Of a stretch of 64,000 nucleotides of DNA, positions 35,230-44,398 are shown piece after piece. The stretch is from JAMLIN01 sp964476625 (GTDB lineage: Bacteria; Pseudomonadota; Gammaproteobacteria; Burkholderiales; Burkholderiaceae_E): contig CAYZBJ010000011.1 of NCBI GenBank assembly GCA_964476625.1, positions 1-64,000 of the forward strand, given 5' to 3'. How positions within the stretch are numbered: position 1 is the first letter of the stretch; the number at the start of each line of letters is the position of its first letter. Under the pieces are notes generated by a model that was not told where the DNA came from, searched no databases, and worked only from the letters and a program-made list of their open reading frames with translations. The position numbers were made by a program, and so were the translations under genes.

Positions 35230-36393
35230 TCAAAGTCGTTTCGCCACCTCCTCGAGCATGACCTCGGTCGCGCCACCGCCGATCGTCAGGATGCGCGCAT
35301 CGCGCGCCATGCGCTCGATCGGGGTGCCTGTGATGAAGCCGGTGCCACCATGCAGTTGCAGGCAGCCATGCACGACTTCCTGCAGGGTTTCGCAGGCATA
35401 GGCCTTGAGCATCGACACCTCGCGCACCGTATCCTTGCCCTGCTCGATCATCCGCGCGCAGGAGTAGACGAGGGTACGCGCCGCGGCCGACTTGGCGGCC
35501 AGCCAGGCGAGGCGATTGCGCACCACCGGCTGCTCCCAGAGGGATTTTCCGAAGGCCTGGCGGTGGCGGACGTGATCGAGCGTCAGTTCGATCGCGCGGG
35601 CGCACTGCCCCACGCTCATGGCACCAGCGACCAGGCGCTCGTTCTGGAAGGTGCTCATGATGTAGTAGAAGCCCTTGCCCGCCTCGCCGAGCAGCGCGTC
35701 GGCCGGCAGCCGCAGGTCTTCGAGGAAGAGCTCGGCCGTGTCCGATGCGCGCCAGCCGTGCTTGTCGAACTTGCGGGTTACCTGCAGGCCGGGGTTGTCC
35801 TTCTCGACGATGAACAGCGACAGCCCGCGGCTGCCCTTCGCCTCGGGGTCGGTTCGCGCCGCGACGATGTAGATGTCGCCGTATACGCCATTGGTGATGA
35901 AGGTCTTCGAGCCATTGATGACCCAGCCGCCAGCGTCGCGCACCGCCCGGGTCCTGAGGCCGGCGACGTCGGAGCCGGCATGCGGCTCGGTCACGCAGAT
36001 CGCGCCTATGCGCTCGCCGGCGCAGGCCGCCGGCAGGTAGCGCGCCTTCTGCTCTGGTGTGCCCCGGTGCGCGATATGGCCGATCGACATGTCGGAGTGC
36101 ACCGTGATCGCGGCGGCAACGCCACCGTAGGCGCAACGCGCGATTTCCTCGCCGAGCACGACGGACGCCAGCGCCCCGAGGCCCGCGCCACCGTACTCGA
36201 CCGGGTGGCGCATGCCGAGGAAGCCCATGGCGCCGAGGTCGCGGAACACTTTTCGCGGGATCTCCCCGCTCTCCTCCCAGGCATCGGCCTGCGGGATGAT
36301 GACCTCGTCGACATAACGCCTGAGCTGGTCACGGACCATCCGCAGGTCCTCGTCGACCAGGTCGTTCGGCTCGCCGAACTCGAACTCCACCAT
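35230..36393 (-). CDS. acyl-CoA dehydrogenase, isovaleryl/long-chain type catalytic base
   Basis: 387 residues, FAD-dependent oxidation of an acyl-CoA to the 2-enoyl-CoA. Family signatures are ICVTEPHAGSDV and the C-terminal LQLHGGTGFI. The usual catalytic Glu near the C-terminus (YEGTxQIQ) is replaced by Gly373 (IGGGATEV), but a Glu is present at position 252 (FQNERLVAG), the place used by isovaleryl-CoA and long-chain dehydrogenases. First gene of the operon with the PaaG-like gene; divergent from the NQO-type gene. Confidence 0.92.
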   Translation of the reverse strand: MVEFEFGEPNDLVDEDLRMVRDQLRRYVDEVIIPQADAWEESGEIPRKVFRDLGAMGFLGMRHPVEYGGAGLGALASVVLGEEIARCAYGGVAAAITVHSDMSIGHIAHRGTPEQKARYLPAACAGERIGAICVTEPHAGSDVAGLRTRAVRDAGGWVINGSKTFITNGVYGDIYIVAARTDPEAKGSRGLSLFIVEKDNPGLQVTRKFDKHGWRASDTAELFLEDLRLPADALLGEAGKGFYYIMSTFQNERLVAGAMSVGQCARAIELTLDHVRHRQAFGKSLWEQPVVRNRLAWLAAKSAAARTLVYSCARMIEQGKDTVREVSMLKAYACETLQEVVHGCLQLHGGTGFITGTPIERMARDARILTIGGGATEVMLEEVAKRL

Positions 36394-36414
36394 TGCGGCC
36401 CTCCTCTTTTCCTT

Positions 36415-36439
36415 ATTATAGTCCGACGCGCCGGTCTAT
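36415..36439 (-). promoter_or_regulatory. motif-1 operator and -10 between acyl-CoA dehydrogenase and NQO genes
   Basis: 22-bp dyad at 36418-36439: halves ATAGTCCGACG and CGCCGGTCTAT (9 of 11 symmetric). On the minus strand the operator is followed directly by TATAAT (36415-36420), an exact -10 consensus, for the acyl-CoA dehydrogenase gene; the -35 is weak. It also lies 27 bp before the start of the plus-strand oxidoreductase gene. Confidence 0.75.
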
Positions 36440-36465
36440 TCACGAATCTTCGCAGGCGAATCCCC

Positions 36466-37203
36466 ATGAACGTCTTCATCGTGTACTGCCACCACGAGCC
36501 CCGATCCTTCGGTGCGGCGCTGCTCGAACGCTCGGTCGCGACCTTGCGCGACGCCGGCCACGCGGTACGGGTGAGCGACCTGCACGCGATGGGCTTCAAC
36601 CCTGTGGCCTCGGCCGCCGACTTCACTTCGCGGCGCTTTCCCGATGCACTCCAGTACGACCGCGAGCAGAAGCATGCTCATGAGCATTCGGCCTTCGCAC
36701 CCGACATCCAGGCCGAGCTCGACAAACTGCTCTGGTCCGACATGCTCATCCTGCAGTTCCCGCTCTGGTGGTTCTCGGTCCCCGCCATGCTCAAGGGCTG
36801 GATCGACCGCGTCTTCGTCAATGGCGTCGTCTACGGCAAGGGTCGCCGGATGGATACCGGCGGGCTGCGCGGACGCCGTGCGATGCTGTCGATCACGACC
36901 GGCTGCTATCCGGAGATGGTCGCGGCCGACGGCCTGCTGGGCGATCTCAACGTGAACCTCTGGCATCTGCACAGCGGCACCCTCGCCTATGCCGGCTTTG
37001 CCGTGCTGCCGCCGTTCATGGCCTGGTCGATCCACTACACCGACGAGGCGGAACGCCGGCGCTATCTGGACCAGTACCAGGCGCAGCTGCTCGCGCTCGA
37101 TGCGACCGAACCGATGGCCTTTCATCCGCTATCGGACTTCGGCCCGGACTGGCGGCTGCGCGAAGGCCTCGCCTCGCGCACCGTCGGCCAGATCCGACGC
37201 TAG
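36466..37203 (+). CDS. NAD(P)H:quinone oxidoreductase (NQO1/MdaB flavodoxin-like fold)
   Basis: 245 residues, FMN/FAD flavodoxin-like fold: FIVYCHHEPRSFGAAL, LILQFPLWWFSVPAMLKGWIDRVF (the typical P-x-W-F-x-x-P-A-x-L-K-G-W-x-D signature) and MLSITTGCYPEM. Two-electron reduction of quinones would fit with a catechol/quinone-forming pathway. ATG at 36466, 27 bp after the motif-1 operator. The in-frame extension to 35194 is a shadow. Confidence 0.9.
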   Translation: MNVFIVYCHHEPRSFGAALLERSVATLRDAGHAVRVSDLHAMGFNPVASAADFTSRRFPDALQYDREQKHAHEHSAFAPDIQAELDKLLWSDMLILQFPLWWFSVPAMLKGWIDRVFVNGVVYGKGRRMDTGGLRGRRAMLSITTGCYPEMVAADGLLGDLNVNLWHLHSGTLAYAGFAVLPPFMAWSIHYTDEAERRRYLDQYQAQLLALDATEPMAFHPLSDFGPDWRLREGLASRTVGQIRR

Positions 37204-37214
37204 CAGACCGCGCG

Positions 37215-38351
37215 CTACAGATCGCGCGCAATCAGTTCCTTCATGATCTCGTTCGCGCCGCCGTAGATCCGCTGGGCGCGGGCGTCGACATAGGCGCGCG
37301 CAACGGGGTACTCCCACATGAAGCCGTAGCCGCCATGCAACTGCACGCAGGCATCGACGACCCGGCCCTGCAGCTCGGTGGTCCAGTATTTCGCCATCGA
37401 GGCCGTCGCGGCATCGAGTTCGCCCGCGAGCAGCAGCCCGAGGCAATGGTCGACGAAGATCCGCCCGATCCGGATCTCGGTCTTCAGCTCGGCCAGGGTG
37501 AAGCGGGTGTTCTGGAAGTCGGCGATCGCCTGCCCGAAGGCATTGCGGTCGCGAACGTAGTCGAGTGTCTGGACATAGACCGATTCCGCCGCCGCGATCG
37601 CCGATACCGCGATCTGGAGCCGCTCCCAGGGCAGCTCGCGCATCAGGTAGCCGAAGCCCTGGTTCTCCTCGCCGATGCGGTTCGTCACCGGCACCCGGAC
37701 ATCGTCGAAGAAGAGTTCACCGGTATCCTGAGACTTCAGGCCCATCTTTCTCAGGGGGGCGCCCTTCCTGACACCCGGCGAGGTCGTGTCGACCAGGACC
37801 AGGCTCAGGCCGCGCGCGCCCGCATCAGGGCCGGTCCGGGCGACGACGATGACGAGGTCGCAGACGGTGGCGTTCGAGATGAAGGTCTTGGCGCCCGAGA
37901 TCCGGTAGCAGTCGCCATCGAGCACCGCACGGGTGCGCACCGCCTTGACGTCGGAGCCACCCCCGGGCTCGGTCATCGCCAGCGCCCCGATCGCACGCCC
38001 GCTCCCCATGGCCGGCAGCCACGTCCGCTTGAGCTCGTCGCTCCCGTAGTGGAGCAGGTAATTTGCGACGATGTCCGAATGCATCGCGAAGGACAGGCCG
38101 ACGTTGCTGTACGGCGCGGCTTCCTCGAGCAGGACCACCGAGCAGAGCAGGTCGGCGCCCGCCCCACCCCATTGCTCGGGAATCGCCGGACACAACAGGC
38201 CAGCGGCACCGGCGCGCTCGAACAGCTGGTGTTCGAAGCCGCCGCGCGCCTCCCAGGCCTCGAGCTTCGGCGCAACCTCGCGCACGAGGAAGCGGCCGAC
38301 CGACTCCCTGAACTGGTCGTGGCTCGCATCGAACAGCGTCCGCTTGTGCAT
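37215..38351 (-). CDS. acyl-CoA dehydrogenase, second of the isovaleryl/long-chain type
   Basis: 378 residues; MTEPGGGSDV and LHGGYGFMWEYPVARAYVDAR signatures. As in the dehydrogenase at 35230, the C-terminal catalytic position is Gly364 (IYGGANEIM), while Glu243 (LPWERLQIA) takes the isovaleryl-CoA dehydrogenase position. Substrate probably branched, cyclic or long acyl-CoA. ATG at 38351 follows AAGGAGG. A motif-2 dyad lies 45 bp upstream. Confidence 0.92.
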   Translation of the reverse strand: MHKRTLFDASHDQFRESVGRFLVREVAPKLEAWEARGGFEHQLFERAGAAGLLCPAIPEQWGGAGADLLCSVVLLEEAAPYSNVGLSFAMHSDIVANYLLHYGSDELKRTWLPAMGSGRAIGALAMTEPGGGSDVKAVRTRAVLDGDCYRISGAKTFISNATVCDLVIVVARTGPDAGARGLSLVLVDTTSPGVRKGAPLRKMGLKSQDTGELFFDDVRVPVTNRIGEENQGFGYLMRELPWERLQIAVSAIAAAESVYVQTLDYVRDRNAFGQAIADFQNTRFTLAELKTEIRIGRIFVDHCLGLLLAGELDAATASMAKYWTTELQGRVVDACVQLHGGYGFMWEYPVARAYVDARAQRIYGGANEIMKELIARDL

Positions 38352-38395
38352 CCCGTGCCTCCTTGCCGCAGTATCGACCGTGCGCACGGGCTGGA

Positions 38396-38417
38396 GAATC
38401 GTCGCAAGCGACGATTC
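38396..38417 (-). promoter_or_regulatory. motif-2 dyad upstream of the second acyl-CoA dehydrogenase
   Basis: GAATCGTCGC (38396-38405) and GCGACGATTC (38408-38417): a perfect 10-bp inverted repeat with a 2-base centre, i.e. GAATCGTC-N6-GACGATTC. On the minus strand it is followed by TCTCC, as at 48124, and by a -10-like GATACT (38370-38375), so the dyad sits at or just upstream of the -35 position. It lies between the dehydrogenase start and the stop of the MalT-like gene. Confidence 0.6.
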
Positions 38418-38433
38418 CGACCGCGAACCCGCG

Positions 38434-41241
38434 TCAGGCGATCAGGCCGAGCCGGCGGGCTGCCTGCACCGCCTCCATGCGGTTGCGCGAGTCGAGCTTG
38501 ACGTTGATGTTGCGCAGGTGGGTGCGCACCGTGGTCTCGGCGACAAACAGCCGCTCGGCGAGTTGCTCGTTGGACAGGCCCTCGGCGACGAGCCGCAGTA
38601 CCTGCGCTTCCTTCTGGGTCAGGATCTCGCCGCCACCAATGACGACCACGCCGGGCCCCTCGCCGGCAGGAGCCGCGGCAGGCACCTGCACCGCCGGTCT
38701 CGCCACTGGCACCGTCACTGACACGGCATGCCCGCCCTGGTGCAGCAGGGCTTCGATGAAGCGGGCCGGGTCGCCATCGCGCTCGGGCGAGCCTTCGAGC
38801 AGGGCCGTCGGCGAGCGGTGCAGCTCATGGAGCATCGCCGGCAAGCGGGGCCCCTCGTCGAGGAAGGCGCGCACATAGCCTTCCGAGGCGGCAAAGCACA
38901 CGGCGCGGGCCAGCATCCGCATCGCCCGCTTGCGGTCACCGTCCTGATGATGCGCCTGGGCGAGCAGGATGCGCAGGGTCAGCACCCGCCGCTCCCGGTA
39001 GGCGCGCTCGGCTTCGTTCAACTCGGCGCGCAGGCTGCCGACCACGTCGCCACCGCGCCCGGCGGCAATCGCGCAGCGCGCCGCGGCGACGTCGGGCGTC
39101 TCGACATCGTTGGCCCGCAGCGCCATCCGCGCGATGCGTTCCCAGAGCGCCGCATCGCCACAGCGCGACAGGCCGGTGCGCGCGGCAGCGACCCGGCCCT
39201 GCATCGCGAGGACCCGCACCCGCTCGAGGCGAGCGCTGGCGACCGCGCGCGGCAGCTGTTCGCGATAGCCGATGTGCTCGAGTTCGGCGAGGACCTCCAG
39301 CGCCCGCTCGGTATCCTGGCGGGCCAGCAGGATGCGGGCGAGCACGACATGCGCGGTGATCAGCTGGTCGGGCACACCGACCCGCCGCACCAGCGGGACA
39401 TGGACGCTCAGCAGGCGCTCGGCCTCGTCGCAGCGACCGGCCTCGTAGAGCGCCTCGGCCAGCAGCGAGCCCGCCATCGTGTTGCCGTTGGTGGCCCGGG
39501 CCGTGTCGGCCGCGCCGGGGTTCGCGGCCAGCCTGAGCCGCCCGAGCGCCTGCCGCAGGCGGCCATGGACGAGGTCGATCGCGCCTTCGGCCGCCTCCGA
39601 GAGCACGAAGGCGAAGCTCGCCCGGCCGGAGGCATCAGTGCTTTCCTGCCGACGGACCGAATCCACCAGCTTCAGCGCCTGGTGATAGTGGCCGCTGTAC
39701 ATCGCGAGATTGGCCATCGTGATCTCGAGGATCCCGCGCGCGAACGTCGGCTGCTCCGGCAGGTCGTCGAGCACCGCCGCCCCGAGCGGGCTGGCCTCGT
39801 CGATCCGGTCCATCAAGGCCAGCAGCAATGGTCGCAGGACGGTCCGGTAGGTGCGGAACTCGTCGCTGCCGCCCGTCATGCCCTCGAGAAACTCGAGATG
39901 GGGCCAGGCATGGCGGGCGCCATTGCCGAAGCAGACCGCCCAGGCGTGGACCAGGCGCAGCATCGGTTCCTCGTCGAGCCGGCCCTGCGCGACCAGCGGG
40001 TCCATCCAGCGCACCAGCAGCTTCATCCGCCCCTGGGTGAGCAGGGCCGGGGCATGCTGGCGCAGCAACTCGATCGCGGGCGCCGGATCCTCCAGGCGCA
40101 ATGCGTACTCGATCGCCGGCACCGGCCGGCCGTTGGCGAGGAACCATGCCGACGCGCGCCGATGCAGCGGGTCGATCGACGCAGGCATCGTTCGGGCGAG
40201 CTGGGCGCGCAGGAACTCCGCGAACATGCCGTGGTAGCGATACACGTCGTCGCCCCCGCCCAGCGGGGTCACGAATAGGTGCGAGCGGTGGAGATGGCGT
40301 AACATCGCGGCGCTGTCGTCGCGCTCACACAGCGCGTCGCAGACGGCCGGGTCGAGCTGGACGAGGATGCTGGTGCGCAGCAGGAAGGAGCGCACTTCCT
40401 CCGGCTGGCGCGACAGGACATCCTCGACGAGATAGTCGACGATCGCGGTATGCGAGCCGGAGAAGCGCGCGATGAAGCGCTCGGGGCTCTCGCGGCGATC
40501 GAGCGAGATCGAGGCGAGCCGGATCGCCGCGGCCCAGCCCTCGGTGCTGTGGTGCAGGCGCTCGACGTCGGCGTCCGAAAGGCGGACACCCACGGCCTGC
40601 GCGAGCATCTGGCCGGTCTCATCGACCGACAATCGCAGTCGCGCGGGCTCGATCTCGAGTAGGCGGCCACGCGAGCGCAACCATCCGAGGGCGAGGTCCG
40701 GCATGCCTCGCGAGCCAAGGATGAACTGCGCGCCACGAGGCAACTGCCCGACGAGCTGGTCGACCAGGCCGAGCACCGAGGGATTGACCAGGCGCTCGAA
40801 GTCGTCGAGGAAAAGGGTGAACGGCGCGGGATGGGCGGCGATCCGGTCGCTCAGGTCGAGCGCCAGTCCTTCGGGGCCGGACCAGCCCGCCTCGCCGCCG
40901 TGGGCCAGCAGGCCCGGCACGAGCGGATCGAGCGCGGCGGCCAGTACCTGGAGGAAACGTCCGACGTCGTTGTCGCCGCCATCGAGCGTCAGCCAGGCCG
41001 TCGGCACCCCGCTCTGGGCGAGCCGCTCGCGCACCTGCAGCATTACGGTGGTCTTGCCGAAACCGGCGGGCGCGCGGATCAGGACCAGCCGCGCCGGCGC
41101 GGCATTGAATATCTGGTCGCAGATGTCGGCTCGCGGCACCTCGAAGGGCAGGCGCGCCGGAACGCGCAGCTTCGCGGCGATCGCGATTCGCGGATCTCGT
41201 AGCACGGTGAGCCCAGTCCCCGGATCGTGAAGGCCGAGCAT
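38434..41241 (-). CDS. LuxR-family MalT-like (LAL/STAND) transcriptional activator
   Basis: 935 residues. N-terminal ATPase: Walker A APAGFGKTT (57-65) and Walker B TLFLDDFERL (about 148-157); middle TPR-like helical repeats; C-terminal LuxR HTH (about 870-935, ILTQKEAQVLRLVAEGLSN and AETTVRTHLRNINVKL). Proteins of this build (MalT, AlkS, ThcG) are inducer- and ATP-dependent activators of catabolic operons. Start at 41241 (MLGLHDPG); the extension to 42525 is a shadow of the binding-protein gene. It follows that gene by 50 bp and is the last gene of the first importer operon. Confidence 0.9.
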   Translation of the reverse strand: MLGLHDPGTGLTVLRDPRIAIAAKLRVPARLPFEVPRADICDQIFNAAPARLVLIRAPAGFGKTTVMLQVRERLAQSGVPTAWLTLDGGDNDVGRFLQVLAAALDPLVPGLLAHGGEAGWSGPEGLALDLSDRIAAHPAPFTLFLDDFERLVNPSVLGLVDQLVGQLPRGAQFILGSRGMPDLALGWLRSRGRLLEIEPARLRLSVDETGQMLAQAVGVRLSDADVERLHHSTEGWAAAIRLASISLDRRESPERFIARFSGSHTAIVDYLVEDVLSRQPEEVRSFLLRTSILVQLDPAVCDALCERDDSAAMLRHLHRSHLFVTPLGGGDDVYRYHGMFAEFLRAQLARTMPASIDPLHRRASAWFLANGRPVPAIEYALRLEDPAPAIELLRQHAPALLTQGRMKLLVRWMDPLVAQGRLDEEPMLRLVHAWAVCFGNGARHAWPHLEFLEGMTGGSDEFRTYRTVLRPLLLALMDRIDEASPLGAAVLDDLPEQPTFARGILEITMANLAMYSGHYHQALKLVDSVRRQESTDASGRASFAFVLSEAAEGAIDLVHGRLRQALGRLRLAANPGAADTARATNGNTMAGSLLAEALYEAGRCDEAERLLSVHVPLVRRVGVPDQLITAHVVLARILLARQDTERALEVLAELEHIGYREQLPRAVASARLERVRVLAMQGRVAAARTGLSRCGDAALWERIARMALRANDVETPDVAAARCAIAAGRGGDVVGSLRAELNEAERAYRERRVLTLRILLAQAHHQDGDRKRAMRMLARAVCFAASEGYVRAFLDEGPRLPAMLHELHRSPTALLEGSPERDGDPARFIEALLHQGGHAVSVTVPVARPAVQVPAAAPAGEGPGVVVIGGGEILTQKEAQVLRLVAEGLSNEQLAERLFVAETTVRTHLRNINVKLDSRNRMEAVQAARRLGLIA

Positions 41242-41291
41242 ACAACGCCGCGCGCGACGGGCCCGGCCGTCCCGGCCCGGGCCCGCGCCAG

Positions 41292-42470
41292 CTACTTCGC
41301 CTGCTCGTAGTCGAGCACCACCTTCCAGCGACCGTCCAGGATCTGCGAGAGGCGCGCGAGGTTCGAGCCGAGGTGCTTGTCGGGGCCGAAGCTGAGTTCC
41401 GGCGTACCGAACTGGTCGACCGGCGTCTTCATGGCCTCGATCGCCTTGATCAGGCTCTCGGAATCGAGCTTCTGCCCGGCCTGGTCCAGGGCCAGCACCA
41501 GCCGGTCGAGGATCGCGTAGCCGTAGATCGAGTAGGCGGTCGGCGCCTCCTTGAATTTCGCCCGGTAGCCATCCATCCACGGCCGGATCGCGGCCGGCGC
41601 GGTGTCCTCGTACGGATGCTGCACGGTCATGGTCGAGTAGAAGCCGTCCATGCCCGGGCCGCCCAGCTTGTGGATCAGGTCGGTGTAGGTGCCGAAGGCG
41701 CCCAGGGTCACCGGCTTGAAGCCGAGCTTGTTCATCTCGTTGATCGTGCCCACCGTCTCGCGGATGAGGGTGCCCATCACGACGAAGTCGCAGTCGGCTC
41801 CCTTCAGGCGCGCGACCTGCGACGAGAAGTCGGTCGCGCCGCGCTTGTACGAAGTGCGCTCGACCAACTCCACGCCGATGTTCTTCAGGCCCGCCTCGGC
41901 GCCGCGCAGGATCTCGAGGCCATACTCGTCGTCCTGGTAGATGATGCATGGCCGGGCCGACTGCTTCTCCTTGTACAGGCGCGCGACCGCGGGAACGATC
42001 TGCTCGTAGTAGGAGGACAGGAAGGCGAACTTCTGCGGATGCAGGGGCTCGTACATGTCGCGCGAGAGCGCCGCCGGAAAGAAGTTGACCAGCCCCTTCT
42101 TGAGCACGATCGGCAGCATCGCATTGTTGACGCCGGTCCCGAGTGAACCGGCCATCACGAAGATCCCGTCCTGGTTCACCAGCTTCTGCGCCGCCAGAAC
42201 CGCGCGCCGGGGATCGTAGCCGGAATCCTCGACTTGCAGCCTGAGCTTCCGGCCGTGGACGCCGCCCTTCTCGTTGGCCTCGTCGACCCGCATCAGCATG
42301 CCGTTGCGCAGATCCTTGCCGTAGCCGGCGAGCGGCCCGGAGAGATCCTGGATCGTGCCGACCAGGATCTCGTCGGCCGTCACACCCTGCTGGGCCTGGG
42401 CAGGGGACAGGGCCATCGCGCCTGCCGCGCCGATCGCGGCAAGCACTGTCGACCATCGCATCTTGATCAT
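41292..42470 (-). CDS. ABC transporter periplasmic binding protein, Liv type (module A)
   Basis: 392 residues. Signal peptide with cleavage after AQA (about residues 1-26, MIKMRWSTVLAAIGAAGAMALSPAQA), then a type I periplasmic binding fold (GVTADEILVGTIQDLSGPLAGYGKDL; YQDDEYGLEILRG). Homologues bind aromatic or aliphatic carboxylates as well as branched-chain amino acids. ATG overlaps the ligase stop by 4 bp. Last transport gene before the MalT-like regulator. Confidence 0.92.
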   Translation of the reverse strand: MIKMRWSTVLAAIGAAGAMALSPAQAQQGVTADEILVGTIQDLSGPLAGYGKDLRNGMLMRVDEANEKGGVHGRKLRLQVEDSGYDPRRAVLAAQKLVNQDGIFVMAGSLGTGVNNAMLPIVLKKGLVNFFPAALSRDMYEPLHPQKFAFLSSYYEQIVPAVARLYKEKQSARPCIIYQDDEYGLEILRGAEAGLKNIGVELVERTSYKRGATDFSSQVARLKGADCDFVVMGTLIRETVGTINEMNKLGFKPVTLGAFGTYTDLIHKLGGPGMDGFYSTMTVQHPYEDTAPAAIRPWMDGYRAKFKEAPTAYSIYGYAILDRLVLALDQAGQKLDSESLIKAIEAMKTPVDQFGTPELSFGPDKHLGSNLARLSQILDGRWKVVLDYEQAK

Positions 42471-44395
42471 CGGATTTCTCCTTCGGGTAGGGTGGAACGC
42501 GGGGATGAAGCCGCGGGAGGGACATCGGCCGGTCGATACATCGCCTCGATCTGCCCGGCGTACTTGCGCCGCACGAAGGCGCGCTTGAGCTTCATGGTCG
42601 GGGTAAGCTCCTCGTCCTCGGTGCCCAGCTGCGTCTCGAGCAGGTGGAAGCGCCGGATCTGCTCGACGCGGGCGAACTTCCGGTTGACCTTCGCGATCTC
42701 GGCCTCGACCAAGGCCTGAACCTCGGCCGACCGGGTCAGGCTCGCGTAGTTCGAGTAGGGAACTTCATGGTCCTGCGCGAAGCGCTCGACGTTCTCCTGG
42801 TCGATCATGACGATCGCGCTCAGGTAGGGCCGGCCATCGCCGATGACGACCGCATCGGTCACGTAGGGCGAGAACTTGAGCTCGTTCTCCCACTCGCTGG
42901 GCGTGATGTTCTTGCCGCCGGCCGTGATGATGATGTCCTTCATCCGGTCGGTGATCCGGAAGTAGCCGTCGGCGTCGACGGCGCCCACGTCGCCGGTGCG
43001 CAGCCAGCCCTCGGCGTCGATCGCATCGGCGGTCTGGTCCGGCCGGTTCAGGTAGCCCATGAACACGCTCGGCCCCCTGACCAGCAGCTCGCCGGTGGCG
43101 GGATCGACGCGCACCTCGCTGCCCGGGCTCGCGGTGCCGATCGTGCCCAGGCGCAGGCGATGGATCGGCATCGCGGTCGAGATGCCGCCCGATTCGGTCT
43201 GTCCCCAGACCTCGAGCATCGGGATGCCGAGCGCGAGGTACCAGCGAATCAGGTCGGGGGCGATAGGCGCCGCGCCGGTCACCGCGTAGCGGCAACGATG
43301 CAGGCCGAGGAAGCGCCGCACGTTGCCAAGGGCGGCCAGCCCGGCGAGCCGGTACCTGAGCCGCATACCGGGCCCGACCGGACGGCCGGCGAGCACCTCG
43401 TCGGCAACCTCGTAGCCGACCCCGATGGCCCAGGCATAGAGCGCCTGCTGCACCCGGCCGGCATCCCTGACTGCGAGCGTCACCGCCGAATAGAACTTCT
43501 CCCAGATCCGCGGTACGCCGCCGAGCACCGTCGGCGCGATCTCGCGTACGTTCTCCGGCACGGTATCGGGGTTCTCCACGAAGTTAAGGCGCGCCCCCGC
43601 GTAGATCGAGCCATACATGCCGACGACCCGCTCGGCAACGTGGCACAGCGGCAGGAAGCACATCCGCTCGTCCTGCTCATCCTGCGGAAGCACCACGCCG
43701 AGGGCGCGGATCGCGGCGACCAGGCCCCGGTGCGAATGCATCGCGCCCTTGGGGCGGCCGGTGGTGCCGGAGGTATAGACCAGGATCGCGAGGTCATCGG
43801 GCCCGCGAACGCGGCGCCGTTCCTCGAACAGACCCGGGTGCGTGGCATCGAAGGCTGCGCCGGCGGCGCGCAGCGCCGCGAGCGTCGTCACCATCGGGTC
43901 GCTGAAGCCGGCCAGGCCGGTCGGGTCGACCACCACGATCCGGCGCAACAGGGGCAGATGCTGGCGAACCTCCAGCGCCTTGTCGAACTGCTCCTCGTCC
44001 TCGACGATGAGCACCACGGTAGCCGAATCCTCGCAGAGGTAGCGGACCTGGCCGGGCGCATCGGTGGGGTAGATACCGCTCGAGACGGCGCCTGCCGACA
44101 GCGCCGCGAAGTCGCACCAGGCCCACTCGACCGACGTGTTCGACAGAAGCGAGACGCACTCGTTCGGCTCGAGGCCTTCGGCGACCAGGCCCATCGCGAT
44201 CTCGCGCACGATCGCGCCGACCTCCCGCCACGACCAGGCCCGCCAGATGCCCATGTCCTTCTGGCGCATCATGACCGCGTCGGCGCGCATCTCCACCGCA
44301 TTCCAGAACAGGTCGGTCACGGTCTCGCCGGCGACCACCACGTCCGGGCGCGGCCTGAAATGATCGAGATCCCACAGTCGGGGCATCGGTGCCAT
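42467..44395 (-). CDS. AMP-forming acyl-CoA ligase (FadD-like, module A)
   Basis: 642 residues, ANL superfamily. P-loop-like motif LVYTSGTTGRPKGAMHSH, GQTESGGIS for the adenine, YFRITDRMKDIIITAGGKNITPSEWEN for the hinge and catalytic Lys region. It would convert the imported carboxylate to its CoA thioester. The gene lies inside the importer operon, 3 bp after the fused ATPase gene and overlapping the binding-protein gene, an arrangement suggesting direct coupling of uptake and activation. Close in length and layout to the ligase of module B. Confidence 0.92.
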   Translation of the reverse strand: MAPMPRLWDLDHFRPRPDVVVAGETVTDLFWNAVEMRADAVMMRQKDMGIWRAWSWREVGAIVREIAMGLVAEGLEPNECVSLLSNTSVEWAWCDFAALSAGAVSSGIYPTDAPGQVRYLCEDSATVVLIVEDEEQFDKALEVRQHLPLLRRIVVVDPTGLAGFSDPMVTTLAALRAAGAAFDATHPGLFEERRRVRGPDDLAILVYTSGTTGRPKGAMHSHRGLVAAIRALGVVLPQDEQDERMCFLPLCHVAERVVGMYGSIYAGARLNFVENPDTVPENVREIAPTVLGGVPRIWEKFYSAVTLAVRDAGRVQQALYAWAIGVGYEVADEVLAGRPVGPGMRLRYRLAGLAALGNVRRFLGLHRCRYAVTGAAPIAPDLIRWYLALGIPMLEVWGQTESGGISTAMPIHRLRLGTIGTASPGSEVRVDPATGELLVRGPSVFMGYLNRPDQTADAIDAEGWLRTGDVGAVDADGYFRITDRMKDIIITAGGKNITPSEWENELKFSPYVTDAVVIGDGRPYLSAIVMIDQENVERFAQDHEVPYSNYASLTRSAEVQALVEAEIAKVNRKFARVEQIRRFHLLETQLGTEDEELTPTMKLKRAFVRRKYAGQIEAMYRPADVPPAASSPRSTLPEGEIR

Positions 44396-44398
44396 CCT

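Noticed and set aside
35219..36136. Upstream extension of the PaaG-like frame
   Set aside because: Antisense-free but lies in the wrong frame of the acyl-CoA dehydrogenase gene; the crotonase domain and start are at 35218.
37210..37229. GCGCGC...GCGCGC inverted repeat between the quinone reductase and acyl-CoA dehydrogenase stops
   Set aside because: Only 6 bp of simple alternating GC with most of it inside the dehydrogenase gene; expected by chance at this base composition.
41242..42525. N-terminal extension of the MalT-like frame (1363 codons in total)
   Set aside because: It overlaps the binding-protein gene in another frame, and its sequence is low-complexity; MalT homology begins at 41241.
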